Positions 1 to 8,259 of a stretch of 64,000 bases of DNA are shown here, one piece after another. Each line of letters begins with the position of its first letter. The stretch's first letter is position 1. Made by a program: the position numbers and the translations under genes. This DNA is from Alicyclobacillus fastidiosus. GTDB lineage: Bacteria; Bacillota; Bacilli; Alicyclobacillales; Alicyclobacillaceae. Location: NCBI RefSeq assembly GCF_026651875.1, contig NZ_CP104067.1, forward strand, positions 3,410,001 to 3,474,000. The letters run 5' to 3'. The notes beneath the pieces are model-generated. The model was not told where the DNA came from and ran no database searches. It was given only the letters and a program-made list of their open reading frames with translations.

Positions 1-1
1 G

Positions 2-361
2 ACTGCCAAAACCGGTTATGCTATGGCACAAAATTGCGTGAGACAAGGCAGAGTGGCAGAGGCTTATTTTGTTGCAAATGATCCGATGGCGGTAGGCGCT
101 CTAAACGCATTTCTGGACGCGGGGCTTCGCATTCCTGAAGACGTCGCGATTGTTGGGTTTGATGATATTGAAATGGCTTCCTACGTCAGGCCCTCGTTAA
201 CGACAGTACGCCTTCCCGCAGAAATTTTGGGACGATATGGTGTCGATTTGCTTGTTAATGGGTTGAGTGACAATTCAATTCCTGTTTCAGTTTCAGTTCC
301 GACCGAATTGGTGATTCGCGACAGCTGCGGAATGAAGTTAAAGAATATGGACATCTCATAG
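2..361 (+). CDS. LacI-family transcriptional regulator, C-terminal part (5' end outside window)
   Basis: The frame is open from the first bases and ends with TAG at 359-361, so only about 119 C-terminal residues are visible. They match the effector-binding, periplasmic-binding-protein-like domain of LacI/GalR regulators. The signature VANDPMAVGAL is followed by a GLRIPEDVAIVGFDD stretch and then the SYVRPSLTTVRLP segment of the hinge-proximal core. The DNA-binding helix-turn-helix must lie upstream of the window. The family represses sugar-use genes and binds a sugar or sugar phosphate. The target here is not visible. The nearby amino-sugar genes (6.3-8.2 kb, opposite strand) are a possible but unproven target. 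Confidence 0.85.
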   Translation, partial: TAKTGYAMAQNCVRQGRVAEAYFVANDPMAVGALNAFLDAGLRIPEDVAIVGFDDIEMASYVRPSLTTVRLPAEILGRYGVDLLVNGLSDNSIPVSVSVPTELVIRDSCGMKLKNMDIS

Positions 362-1040
362 GCTCAAAAGTGGCCTATCACAAGCATAACGGGCTGGTTC
401 ACAGCTACACTCGTAAAATAAGTTTTTCATAAAGTGACATCTCCTCCGATTGTGGAAATTCACACTGAATTATGTGTGCATTTTTTCTGAAAAACTCTAT
501 CGGCAATGCATGCGTAAATGCAATTTTAACGGATCCCGACGCCGTGAAATGTATCGTATATTCGGTGTATGAGAAACAAGTGGATCGAAACTTTGTCGAC
601 GGTGGCGAAACAAAGGTATTCGGACAAGCCTCCATTGCTCGCCATCGTTTACTGGTTTTATTAGTGCACAGGCATTCCAGGCTCCATAAAATCTTCAAAG
701 CACCCCATAACAAAGGACCAAATGCTGATCATCGTTCATAATCTCATCGAACAAACCTATTCAGCACAGAAATCCACCGATTACGAGAATAACTCTTCAT
801 ACAAAACACTTCTTCCTATTGGTTCTATAACGCCTCTGAGTGCTGATATTGGACTAGGCATTTAGAACGTTTATAAAATTGCGAAAAATGAATATCATTT
901 TAAATGGGCTATGACGTCGCCCCCTAGAAGAGATGTTTGGAAAGCAACTGTTGCAATTCAAGTTTTGGCAAACATTTTCAAATGATCTCTATCACAATAG
1001 AGGGGATAACATGTAGACGAGCGCAAAGGAGACGACGATC
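362..1040. other. intergenic region, no supported gene
   Basis: No reading frame here resembles a known protein and none has a convincing ribosome binding site. A short hairpin (ATAGGC paired with GCCTAT, about 358-382) follows the regulator gene but lacks a T-tract. The only clear signal is a promoter-like pair at 849-877, annotated separately. Confidence 0.5.
849..877 (+). promoter_or_regulatory. putative sigma-A promoter upstream of the aldo/keto reductase
   Basis: TTGGAC (849-854) is separated by 17 bases from TATAAA (872-877), close to the vegetative consensus. It points toward the reductase gene 160 bases downstream. No other gene lies between, so it is the best candidate for driving that gene. 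Confidence 0.45.
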
Positions 1041-2057
1041 ATGCAGTATCGACTTCTTGGAAAAACGGGTTTAAAGGTCAGTGAGTTGTGTCTTGGATCC
1101 ATGACGTTTGGCAGAGAAACGAGTGAGGAAGACAGTTTCCGTATACTCGATCACTTTGTGGAAAACGGCGGAAACTTCATCGACACCGCTGATGTCTATT
1201 CGCGCGGAATCTCGGAACAAATCGTCGGGCGATGGTTAACAGATAAAAATCGTGATGATTATGTGATCGCTACGAAAGTTCGTTTCGCCATGGGAGACGG
1301 GCAGAACGATGTTGGCTTGAGCAGAAAGCACATCATTGCTGGCGTAGAAGCCAGCCTGCGGCGACTTGGCACAGATTACATCGACTTGTACCAGGTCCAT
1401 GCGTGGGATCCCCTCACGCCGCTAGAAGAAACCCTAAGTACACTCAATGACTTAGTTCGGCGCGGTCTGGTTCGCTATATTGGCGCAAGCAACTTTCGCG
1501 CATGGCAACTTCAAAAAGCGATCCACACAAGCCGCAGCAATGGCTGGGAAGCATTCTCCTGCCTTCAACCACAGTACAACTTGTTGTGCCGCGCCACAGA
1601 ATACGAACTCTTGTCCTTGTGCAAACACGAAGGATTGGGTGTCATTCCGTGGAGTCCACTGCGTGGCGGTTGGCTAAGTGGAAAGTTTCATCGCGGTATG
1701 TCAAATCCGCCTGAAGATACCCGTATTGCAGTCGCTGAAAAGCACGGCTGGGGAGAATCATGGAGCAAGTACAACAATGAGTACACCTGGCAAGTCATCG
1801 ATGCCCTGTTTGAAGTAGCAAAACAAGTTGAAAAAACACCTGCGCAGACAGCAATCAACTGGCTGTTACAGCGCCAAGCCGTGACTGCACCCATCATTGG
1901 CGCCCGCACACTTGCACAACTTGAAAATAATTTGGGTGCGTCTGGTTGGGCCTTAAGTCCGGAACAAGTGGTGACATTGGACCGTGCTAGTGCACTGCCT
2001 GTCACGTACCCATATGACGAGGCTGCAGAACAACAACAACGTAACGGACGACAATGA
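1041..2057 (+). CDS. aldo/keto reductase
   Basis: This is a 338-residue NADPH-dependent oxidoreductase of the aldo/keto reductase superfamily, in the YajO/YghZ/IolS-like bacterial group. It reduces aldehydes or ketones in the cytoplasm, with substrate unknown. The catalytic tetrad is visible: Asp48 and Tyr53 in [11 protein letters not shown], Lys79 in ATKVRF and His120 in YQVHAWD. The GASNF, QPQYNLL and [15 protein letters not shown] segments are typical of the barrel. The C-terminal [14 protein letters not shown] segment is the usual cofactor-phosphate site. Length is normal. The start is set by AAAGGAGA about 9 bases upstream. It seems monocistronic, with a promoter candidate at 849-877 and a terminator at 2171-2208. 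Confidence 0.92.
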   Translation: MQYRLLGKTGLKVSELCLGSMTFGRETSEEDSFRILDHFVENGGNFIDTADVYSRGISEQIVGRWLTDKNRDDYVIATKVRFAMGDGQNDVGLSRKHIIAGVEASLRRLGTDYIDLYQVHAWDPLTPLEETLSTLNDLVRRGLVRYIGASNFRAWQLQKAIHTSRSNGWEAFSCLQPQYNLLCRATEYELLSLCKHEGLGVIPWSPLRGGWLSGKFHRGMSNPPEDTRIAVAEKHGWGESWSKYNNEYTWQVIDALFEVAKQVEKTPAQTAINWLLQRQAVTAPIIGARTLAQLENNLGASGWALSPEQVVTLDRASALPVTYPYDEAAEQQQRNGRQ

Positions 2058-2087
2058 CACGAAGCAAGCTAAAAGGAGGATGTTATC

Positions 2088-2144
2088 TTGGAACAACGTC
2101 GATCGCTTAGACTTGCTCCGTCGAATCATTGGTCGACTGTCTGA
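2088..2144 (+). other. very short ORF with a strong ribosome binding site
   Basis: A TTG codon at 2088 is preceded by AAAAGGAGG with about 8 bases of spacing. It opens an 18-codon frame ending in TGA. The site is far better than chance, yet the peptide matches nothing I know. It may be the start of a gene that lost its body when the neighbouring mobile DNA arrived. From 2209 to 2856 I see no gene. Confidence 0.3.
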
Positions 2145-2170
2145 CTAGCAAGTGTTACGCGGAATGAACA

Positions 2171-2208
2171 AGGGGGCTTATGCCTTAATGGTATAGGCTC
2201 CTGTTTGT
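2171..2208 (+). terminator. rho-independent-like terminator after the aldo/keto reductase
   Basis: Arms 2171-2184 and 2190-2202 pair over about 13 positions, with a few G-T pairs and one bulge, around a TTAAT loop. A short T-rich run, GTTTGT, follows. Confidence 0.5.
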
Positions 2209-3898
2209 CCCACACCCCTGATAAGCAGTGAGATATTTATGTGACCATCGTGCTATTGCGCTAAACTGCCTCTTAAGCGTCAGAGGCACCAACGATTCAG
2301 GACGTATAATCATACAAGAGAACAATCCGAAGCTTTAGATTTGGCCCAGATAGATGATGAATGGGTACTTCGAGGGGTTCACAAGTGAGTAATATCTGAA
2401 AACTGGGCCAACCTGTACCGACCCTCAGTGTAGTCGATCTGCGTTACTGAACACTCTGAAACTAGTTGGCTATAAACCTCATCCAAATCGAGGATGCTGG
2501 AGTAGTGCAATAACACCTGATCCTCAGTTGCTGTATGTTCATGCGGTTTGAAGCAACAGAGCTAATGGGATTTATGCGCCCGTTGATATGAACGACACCG
2601 TCAAGCCCCGTGTCGTGATGGGGTTGAAAGTCCGGACCGAAGGCAAGGTTCGTCGACAGTTGGCACACTGATATCCGTGGGTTGGTTACCACATTTCGTA
2701 CCTCCGTCATGGGGCTTCCTCGGACTAGCTTCGTGCGTCAGGTTCTGGACCTTGCACAAACGGGGACGAGGTTTCCCCGTACCGGATTCCTGTGCCTTCA
2801 GTCCCGACCTTCAACCCTAATTAGAATTATTCTTTACTACAGTTCTTTTCCAAAACTTATACTGCAGTCGATGTCTCCATCTGTCGCTCTGCCTCACATG
2901 CGATGGCCCATATAAATCCCAACAATTCTCTTACCACTGAAGTGACGGCTACATTGTGATGCTTACCTCGTGATATCATCTTCACATACTTTCGATGAAG
3001 CCTGTCCTGTGCTCGCCAAGCAATGTCCTGAATCTTGGGACTCTGTCCCTCTTGCCGCTTACGAATCTTTCCTTTAATAGCGGATCTGTATCGGTAACAC
3101 CATGCTGCCTCTCCTAGAACCCGTCTGAGATGTGAATTCCCAGACTTCGTGATTCTCCCTTGCTTTCGAGATACCCCGCTCGAATACTCGGATGGTACCA
3201 GTCCGGCATATGCCATTTTGGATTCCGGAAACGACGAAACTCCCCAACCTCAGCGACCAAAGAGGTTGCGATGACCTCTGCAACACCCTTCAGTGTTTGC
3301 AAAGCCTGAATCACTGGAGCTCTCTCGCTTTCCGTTGCCTCCAAATGTATAGCTGCCTCAAGACGTTTGAGACGTCCCACAATCTCGTCTAAGTGATGCA
3401 AATACTCCTGGTACACCACTTCTTCTCGACGATCCGTCCATTTTAGACCGTCCAACCACCGACGATACATAGCCCCCAAGCACTAAGCTTAGTTTCAGGA
3501 CGCCGATTGTGTCTGAGTAGGAACTTGGATAGCCGATGCCTTGCCCGTGTACGGTCTCCCACCGCATCTTCCCGTGCCCGCACTAAATCCCGTAATGACT
3601 CGTTTTCCTCATTCGGGACAAAGACTGCAACCAATTCACCAGCACGGAACAACTGTGCCAATCTCAACGCATCTCGCTTGTCTGTCTTCACTCGGTCTCC
3701 TTGGCGAACTGGAATGAGGGATGGTGCGACAACGGTACACGGCATGTCCATTGCGCGCAGTAGTCGATACAGTCCATAGCCTGTCGGCCCAGCTTCGTAG
3801 CAAAACTCCAGTTCTACACCATCTGCAGTGGTGCTAGGTTGTAATAGTGGACACAACGAATCGGGAATGTAAGAATAAGGCGATTCGAGGTGAGCCAC

Positions 3899-4192
3899 AT
3901 GACACAGAAGTACGACAAGGAATTCAAACTTCATGCAGTGCAATTGGCTTTGGAGAGTGGGAAAACGACGAGCCAAGTAGCTCGGGAGCTAGGCGTATCA
4001 CAAAAGACGTTGTATGGCTGGATGTCGAAATATAAGGAGGATCCGTCCGCCCCGTTTGTTGGGAGTGGGAACCTCAGGTCAGAAGCTCAGACAATTCGTG
4101 ACTTAGAGCGAGAGCTACGCGATCTTCGAGAGGAGAATGCAATCCTAAAAAAGCTATGTGCATCTTCACCAACGACCGGAAGTAAGGTATAA
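3899..4192 (+). CDS. IS3-family transposase OrfA (helix-turn-helix subunit)
   Basis: This small DNA-binding subunit of the IS3 transposase has a helix-turn-helix (SQVARELGVSQKTLYGWM). A leucine-zipper-like segment (ELRDLREENAILKK) follows and ends at the usual frameshift region. The ATG at 3899 is chosen because AGGTG lies 6 bases upstream. A GTG at 3890 is the alternative. At the end is A-AAA-AAG (six A, about 4147-4153). In the zero frame the last residues, after ILKK, do not look like family members. The minus-one frame reads AMCIFTNDRK then stop, the usual OrfA tail. One A has therefore probably been lost from the run, or the zero-frame tail is tolerated. Confidence 0.85.
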   Translation: MTQKYDKEFKLHAVQLALESGKTTSQVARELGVSQKTLYGWMSKYKEDPSAPFVGSGNLRSEAQTIRDLERELRDLREENAILKKLCASSPTTGSKV

Positions 4193-5063
4193 ATTCATCC
4201 ACAGACACCGCTCCAAATTTTCGGTTGAGAAGATGTGCAAAGTGTTGGGTGTATCTCGGAGCGGGTATTATGCCTGGCGTGAACGACCTGAGAGTAAGCG
4301 AGCCAAACGTCGGAAGCGAATAACGAAGCGGATTCATCAGATATTCGTGAAATCCCGTCGTCTTTATGGCAGTCCTAAAATCACGCAGATCCTGCGCCAG
4401 GAAGGCGAGCGTGTGGCGCAGAAGACCGTGGCCAAAATCATGCGAGAGAATCAACTGAGGAGCCGTACCGTTCGCAAGTACAAGGCGACCACGTATTCGA
4501 ACCACGATTATCCGGTACAGGAGAATGTACTGAATCAAACGTTTGTAGCAGAGCGACCCAACCAGGTGTACATGGCAGACATCACCTACATCCCAACGGA
4601 CGAAGGATGGGTCTACCTGGCTAGCCTAATGGACCTTTATAGCCGTAAGATTGTGGGCTGGCGTGCGGGAGCACGGATGACGAAAGAGCTGTGCATCAGG
4701 GCACTGGAGCAGGCATACGAACGCCAAGACCCAACAGAAACCGTGCTGCATCATTCGGATCGTGGGAGCCAATATGCCTCTCATGACTATCAGGACAAGC
4801 TGCGAGAATACAAGATGGTCGGTAGCATGAGTCGCAAAGGTAACTATTTTGATAATGCGTGCATCGAGTCGTTTCACAGCATTATCAAGCGAGAGCTCGT
4901 CTATCTGGAAAAGTTCAAAACGAGGGAACAGGCAATCCGGCGGATCTTCGAATACATCGAGGTCTGGTATAACCGGGAACGAGTTCACTCATCAATCGGT
5001 TTTCTAACACCGGTTGAATTCGAAAGAAGATATTTCCACGCTATAAGAGCTGCAGCAAGCTGA
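4158..5063 (+). CDS. IS3-family transposase OrfB (DDE integrase)
   Basis: This is the catalytic integrase part of an IS3 transposase, 301 residues if the GTG at 4158 is used. The N-terminal helical HTH_21 region (EKMCKVLGVSRSGYYAW) leads into the rve core. The catalytic residues are visible: Asp in YMADITYIPT, Asp in HHSDRGSQYAS and Glu in DNACIESFHS. The C-terminal YNRERVHSSIGFLTPVEFE is typical. In the family it is made as an OrfAB fusion by minus-one frameshifting at the A run. Here orfB lies in the plus-one frame relative to orfA, so fusion production may be impaired unless one A was lost from the run. Confidence 0.88.
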   Translation: MHLHQRPEVRYKFIHRHRSKFSVEKMCKVLGVSRSGYYAWRERPESKRAKRRKRITKRIHQIFVKSRRLYGSPKITQILRQEGERVAQKTVAKIMRENQLRSRTVRKYKATTYSNHDYPVQENVLNQTFVAERPNQVYMADITYIPTDEGWVYLASLMDLYSRKIVGWRAGARMTKELCIRALEQAYERQDPTETVLHHSDRGSQYASHDYQDKLREYKMVGSMSRKGNYFDNACIESFHSIIKRELVYLEKFKTREQAIRRIFEYIEVWYNRERVHSSIGFLTPVEFERRYFHAIRAAAS

Positions 5064-5295
5064 ACGATAACAGGCATCATATCAGAATATTAAAACTTAT
5101 AATTTCTCTGTTTTGGGGTGTCCATTCTATTGACTTAATACCAGCAGACAGTCTATGTACTAGACTCCTTACAGCTTCCACCGTATGAGGGAACATTCCG
5201 ATATATCTCGGTTCTCCACGGCCTTCGTCTGCTACCGCAACTGCGATATTTTCCTTAGATACATCCAAACCTACAAACTTTGTGATAGTCTTCAT

Positions 5296-5403
5296 AGTAT
5301 CGGCTCCCTTCGTATGTGGCTCTGCACTGTTCTCCTAACTTCAGTGTAAACCACGATGTGCGAAACGGAGCCGGTGTCGTTCATTATGACTAACGCAATA
5401 AGC
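5296..5403 (-). ncRNA. candidate bridge-RNA-like non-coding end of the IS110 element
   Basis: The bases just outside the IS110 transposase start form a long imperfect hairpin. CGGCTCC (5301-5307) pairs with GGAGCCG (5367-5373), with further pairing of TTCG to CGAA and TGTGG to CCACG. An inner stem, CACTG (5325-5329) with CAGTG (5342-5346), closes a 12-base loop. IS110-family elements are known to encode a bridge RNA in the non-coding end beside the recombinase gene. A second copy (8453-8562) keeps the stems but changes the loop. About 100 bases is shorter than the bridge RNAs I know of. The RNA is inferred and not shown. Confidence 0.35.
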
Positions 5404-5551
5404 AAAGTACAACAGTCTAATGTGCTCCCACCCTAATACACCGCTCAGATGTATCCAAGAATTGTACTACTCACCATGTTCATTCGCCTTTCCTTGTTAC
5501 TTCTCCAGAACATACCATAGCAGCATCTCTGACTGAGGGGAGGGCGAATCC

Positions 5552-5689
5552 ATGTACGATGGCGCATTTGGTGGATACACACGTTGGGCAGTAGTGTTCT
5601 TGATCATCTTTGTGCTGTTCATCCTGCTTGTACCTTACGGCGGCGGTTATGGTGTCGGCGCATCATGCGGTGCTGGCGGCGGGTACTAA
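5552..5689 (+). CDS. YjcZ-family small spore protein
   Basis: This is a 45-residue protein with one hydrophobic segment (residues 12-28) and a glycine-rich tail. The tail, YGGGYGVGASCGAGGGY, is the hallmark of the YjcZ/YrzI-like sporulation proteins of Bacilli. They are made in sporulating cells and found in spore membranes or coats, with function unknown. The start follows GAGGGGAGGG about 7 bases upstream. It lies just before the cotD-like gene and probably shares its sporulation-stage expression. A terminator at 5993-6026 closes the pair. Confidence 0.85.
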   Translation: MYDGAFGGYTRWAVVFLIIFVLFILLVPYGGGYGVGASCGAGGGY

Positions 5690-5765
5690 TGCTTCATACT
5701 GCAGGCGGTGGTCTGTGGATATTAATCAATGATCAGCCACTACGTGATTGGAGGTGTTTCGTGCA

Positions 5766-5959
5766 ATGAATTGCCCACCGATCATGTGTCCACCTCGGTA
5801 CTGTGTTCGGAATTGCTATGTTCCGCGTGTTGTTCCCTATGTGCATCCGATTGTGACATCAACAGACGCGTGATTGTGAACGTGCCTCAACATTACTATG
5901 TACCGATAACTAGGAACGTGGTTGTAGATCCAGGATGTCCAGGCGGTAGATGTTATTGA
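5766..5959 (+). pseudogene. CotD-like spore coat protein, frameshifted
   Basis: The gene begins at ATG 5766 behind GGAGGTG (5750-5756). It reads a cysteine, proline and tyrosine-rich start (MNCPPIMCPPRYCVRNCYVP) and then VVPYVHPIV, but meets TGA at 5871-5873. The next frame continues with NRRVIVNVPQHYYVP and TRNVVVDPGCPG to TGA at 5957-5959. Joined, the two halves make a full CotD-type coat protein of about 64 residues, so one base has been gained or lost near 5852-5860. CotD is an inner-coat protein in Bacillus. The second half is still well conserved, which points to a recent lesion or a sequence error. Confidence 0.7.
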
Positions 5960-5992
5960 ACTGAGCTCACGTTGGGCGAGAGATCATGGGAA

Positions 5993-6026
5993 GGGCATCG
6001 GTATTATACGGTGCCCTCGTTTTTTG
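5993..6026 (+). terminator. rho-independent terminator after the spore protein genes
   Basis: GGGCATCG (5993-6000) pairs with CGGTGCCC (6009-6016) around an 8-base loop. TCGTTTTTTG follows directly. Confidence 0.8.
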
Positions 6027-6037
6027 TGCTTGTCTGT

Positions 6038-6259
6038 TCAATAGTCGTGTAGAAATAATCCGCAGCGTCTCTCCATTTTAACCCTCGTAACAAGCACGCA
6101 TTCTACATCAGCGTAATTCTTTACATCGAATAAATACTGTATGTCTCCAACACTTGCACCCGTTTCGTGTAACTGTTTGATGTTAATCCTTCTGTCGCCC
6201 GTTCGTTTAAGAATAATCAGTACCTTTGTCTTACCATCGGTTGGTCCAAGCTCACCCAT
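6038..6259 (-). CDS. hypothetical protein, possibly a remnant
   Basis: This is an open frame of 73 codons downstream of the truncated GH4 gene on the same strand. I do not recognise the product. It is polar, with one short beta-like hydrophobic run (KVLIILK) and no membrane segment or clear motif. No Shine-Dalgarno sequence precedes the first ATG. The frame is open a little further upstream (to about 6283), so it may be the end of a broken gene. The spore-gene terminator ends just 12 bases beyond its stop. Confidence 0.25.
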   Translation of the reverse strand: MGELGPTDGKTKVLIILKRTGDRRINIKQLHETGASVGDIQYLFDVKNYADVECVLVTRVKMERRCGLFLHDY

Positions 6260-6312
6260 GCCAACGGCAATAAGAAAGAACCCTTATGTCGCTTAACTGC
6301 CCAAAAGCGACA

Positions 6313-6540
6313 TTACTGGTGTCGTCGCAAAACTGTATGTTTATGCAAGATCCACGAGTGGCTGTAAGTACTTATTCCACCACAAAATCCGAAGACCCAA
6401 TTTTCATTACTGATATCCATAAGTGCAATTTCTAAATTGACTTCATTTTTCAATCTCTCGGATAATACGAGATCCTGTAGCCATCCCAATGCAAATGCTA
6501 CGCTTCCAACGCCAATCAAAGAAACCTTCAACTTTTTCAT
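6313..6540 (-). pseudogene. GH4-family glycosidase, N-terminal fragment
   Basis: The first about 45 residues are the NAD-binding start of a glycoside hydrolase family 4 enzyme (alpha-galactosidase / 6-phospho-glucosidase group). They include KVSLIGVGSVAFALGWLQDL and a following ALMDIS strand end. Full enzymes are about 430 residues. Here the frame leaves the family after about residue 46 and stops at 75. It starts 3 bases after the ROK kinase stop, with its AGGAGG inside the end of the kinase gene, so it was the third gene of the nagB operon. The rest is lost. Confidence 0.7.
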
Positions 6541-6543
6541 GTT

Positions 6544-7455
6544 TTATTTTCCTCCTGTTGATTTTTTAAGCGCTACATATCCGGCCCCAATAAGACCTGC
6601 ATCGTCTCCAAATCTAGAGATTAAAATTTTCACTTTGTCTTTTAAGTTCAGAAGGACTCTATTTTTAGCACTTTCCTCTATCCGTTGTATCAGCCATTGA
6701 TTATTTTGAATGACGGATCCTCCAAGAACAATCACATCAGGATCAAGGCTATGGAATAGTGAAGCGATGCCTCTAGAAAAATAGTCGATCCATTGTTCAA
6801 TGACTTCTACAGCTAGCACGTCTCCCTCTTGCTGTTTCTCAAACAAGAGCTTTGCATTGGCATCATGTCCAAACAACGACTTACTTACCTTTTCAAGAGC
6901 GGCTCCAATACAAAGTGACTCCAAGCTTCCTTCAATATCTACTGAGAGATGTGTTTTTGAGTCGGAAATGATTATGCTACCAACTTCACCTGCGTACCCG
7001 TGTGCTCCGTGATAAATTTCGTTATTCAAAATTACTCCGCTGCCTATGCCGGTGCTAACCGTGATGTACATCGAATTCGCATATTCTTTTGACGCACCAA
7101 ATGCTGACTCGAGAATAGCAACTACATTTACGTCATTTTCGAGATAAACCCCGTATCCCGGAAAATAATCCGGAATGTCCCTCACTCCAAAACCCTCTAA
7201 GTAAGAAATATTGGTTGCATCGTATAATCGCTCCGTACCACCCCGCCACGGAATCGGCAAAGCAATTCCAATTTTATTCGCTGATTCTCTTTCATTCACT
7301 TTCTCGATCATTTCCAATAAGTATCTGAAGAGTTCGTCGATGCTGTTAAAATCATCTGTCAGGGCGGTTTCCTTTCGAATTAGATTGAGGCGATCATCTA
7401 TTAGTCCAACTCGAATATTCGTCCCCCCAATATCTATTCCGATTACACTTTCCAT
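6544..7455 (-). CDS. ROK-family sugar kinase (zinc-motif-less)
   Basis: This 303-residue cytoplasmic sugar kinase of the ROK group probably phosphorylates a hexose or amino sugar such as glucose, ManNAc or GlcNAc. It shows the N-terminal phosphate loop GIDIGGTNIRVGLID, the ENDVNVVAILE active-site strand (with the catalytic Asp), STGIGSGVI and a C-terminal LDPDVIVLGGSV. It lacks the zinc site usual in bacterial ROK kinases. The EXGH histidine is replaced (GEVGS), and the CxCGxxGCxE cysteines are absent, leaving EGSLESLCIG. It lies between nagB (13 bases upstream) and a broken GH4 gene, so an amino-sugar role is likely but inferred. Confidence 0.88.
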   Translation of the reverse strand: MESVIGIDIGGTNIRVGLIDDRLNLIRKETALTDDFNSIDELFRYLLEMIEKVNERESANKIGIALPIPWRGGTERLYDATNISYLEGFGVRDIPDYFPGYGVYLENDVNVVAILESAFGASKEYANSMYITVSTGIGSGVILNNEIYHGAHGYAGEVGSIIISDSKTHLSVDIEGSLESLCIGAALEKVSKSLFGHDANAKLLFEKQQEGDVLAVEVIEQWIDYFSRGIASLFHSLDPDVIVLGGSVIQNNQWLIQRIEESAKNRVLLNLKDKVKILISRFGDDAGLIGAGYVALKKSTGGK

Positions 7456-7468
7456 TTCTACTAGCCCC

Positions 7469-8197
7469 TTAACTCGATAGCACTTCTAAATATTTTGCGG
7501 CGTCTTTATCTAAGAAAAAGTCAATATGATCATGACCAAGTAATTCTTGTGCCGGTAACCGATATTCTGAATTTGAAAACACTTTGCGAGCAATATCTGC
7601 TTTACGCTCCCCAGTCATAACCACAATTACCCTCTTACTTCTAATAACTTGGTTTAAGCCAATTGTAATTCCCTTCTCTAACACTGTCGGCTGAAGAAAA
7701 TATTTTTGAGCCACCTCTTTCGTATTCTTGGATAAATCAACCACACTACTGTGATCCAGCACAGCTCCCCCTGGTTCATTTAAACCAATATGTCCGTTCA
7801 TACCGACACCCATTAAACTAAAGGTGATAGGATTACTCTGAATGAAGCTATCTACTTTTCTACATTCTTCTTTCAAGTCAGTTGCGTTCCCATCAAAGAA
7901 CTCTATTTGTTCATCATCTAATGGAATGAGTGAGAACAAATCTTGATGTAGCATCTGATAGCAACTTCCCTCTGAAGTTCTATCAATACCCACCCATTCA
8001 TCTAAACTGACAACTTTAAGTAGTTTGATTCGCGATTGTTTGTTTTCCATCTCTTTGGAAAATCTTTTATAACTCTTTTTTGGCGTACTACCAGAGGCCA
8101 AACAAAAAACCGGATTTTCATCGTTTTGTATATGCCATTGCATTTCTTTAGCAATTTCGTTAGCAACTTCATCTTCGTTACTAAAAATTTTAATCAT
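7469..8197 (-). CDS. nagB: glucosamine-6-phosphate deaminase-like protein
   Basis: This 242-residue enzyme of the NagB / 6-phosphogluconolactonase family probably converts glucosamine-6-phosphate to fructose-6-phosphate and ammonia in the cytoplasm. Visible signatures are the LASGSTPKKSYK phosphate-binding loop and VVSLDEWVGI. The catalytic MGVGMNGHIGLNEPG motif and a TGERKADIA helix near the end follow. The start is the ATG at 8197, because AGAGGTG lies 6 bases upstream. The ATG at 8203 and GTG at 8206 overlap that site. It heads an operon with the ROK kinase and the broken GH4 gene. A palindrome at 8238-8259 could be its operator. Related deaminases acting on other sugar phosphates cannot be excluded. 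Confidence 0.87.
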   Translation of the reverse strand: MIKIFSNEDEVANEIAKEMQWHIQNDENPVFCLASGSTPKKSYKRFSKEMENKQSRIKLLKVVSLDEWVGIDRTSEGSCYQMLHQDLFSLIPLDDEQIEFFDGNATDLKEECRKVDSFIQSNPITFSLMGVGMNGHIGLNEPGGAVLDHSSVVDLSKNTKEVAQKYFLQPTVLEKGITIGLNQVIRSKRVIVVMTGERKADIARKVFSNSEYRLPAQELLGHDHIDFFLDKDAAKYLEVLSS

Positions 8198-8237
8198 TGG
8201 CATCACCTCTTCTATTTAAATTGAAATTACCCATTAG

Positions 8238-8259
8238 AATTGACGCTGAAGTGTCAATT
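8238..8259 (-). promoter_or_regulatory. palindromic operator candidate upstream of nagB
   Basis: AATTGAC (8238-8244) and GTCAATT (8253-8259) form a perfect 7-base inverted repeat with an 8-base spacer, 41 bases before the nagB start. Position and symmetry fit a repressor site (LacI or GntR type). The regulator is unknown. Confidence 0.4.

Larger units (their letters stand above)
3840..5133 (+). mobile_element. IS3-family insertion sequence nested in IS110 transposase
   Basis: The element carries overlapping orfA and orfB in the IS3 arrangement. The ends carry the related inverted sequence AATAG..TGGACAC on the left (about 3842-3854). Its counterpart on the right (about 5118-5131) reads TGGACACC on the minus strand. 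The exact outer bases are uncertain by about 8, and I could not find a clean 3-4 base target duplication. The length of about 1.29 kb fits the family. Confidence 0.8.
2857..5295 (-). pseudogene. IS110-family transposase, interrupted and frameshifted
   Basis: The gene starts at 5295. Its first residues contain the IS110 hallmark FVGLDVSKENIAVAV with the first catalytic Asp. It is cut near residue 57 by the IS3-type element. It resumes on the far side with CYEAGPTGYGLYR and the KTDKRDALRLAQLFR motif of the DEDD domain. A one-base loss in a G run (3473-3477) and a second break near 3216 split the rest over three frames. These frames still carry the C-terminal Transposase_20 region, with AYAGLVPSEYSSG and the GNSHLRRVLGEAAW stretch. 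Family members are about 400 residues and cut and paste through a dinucleotide core. This copy is clearly dead. Confidence 0.85.
2857..5403 (-). mobile_element. IS110-family element, decayed and interrupted by an IS3-type element
   Basis: Minus-strand pieces of one IS110-type (DEDD recombinase) transposase lie on both sides of an IS3-type insertion at about 3840-5133. The right boundary is placed where similarity to a second copy of the transposase-proximal non-coding end stops (about 5403, compared with 8562). The left boundary is not defined and is set at the transposase stop. The element cannot make an intact transposase because of the insertion and at least two further frame breaks. Confidence 0.75.

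Noticed and set aside
472..741. Overlapping frames on both strands at 405-741.
   Set aside because: They mirror each other, lack ribosome sites and match no family known to me.
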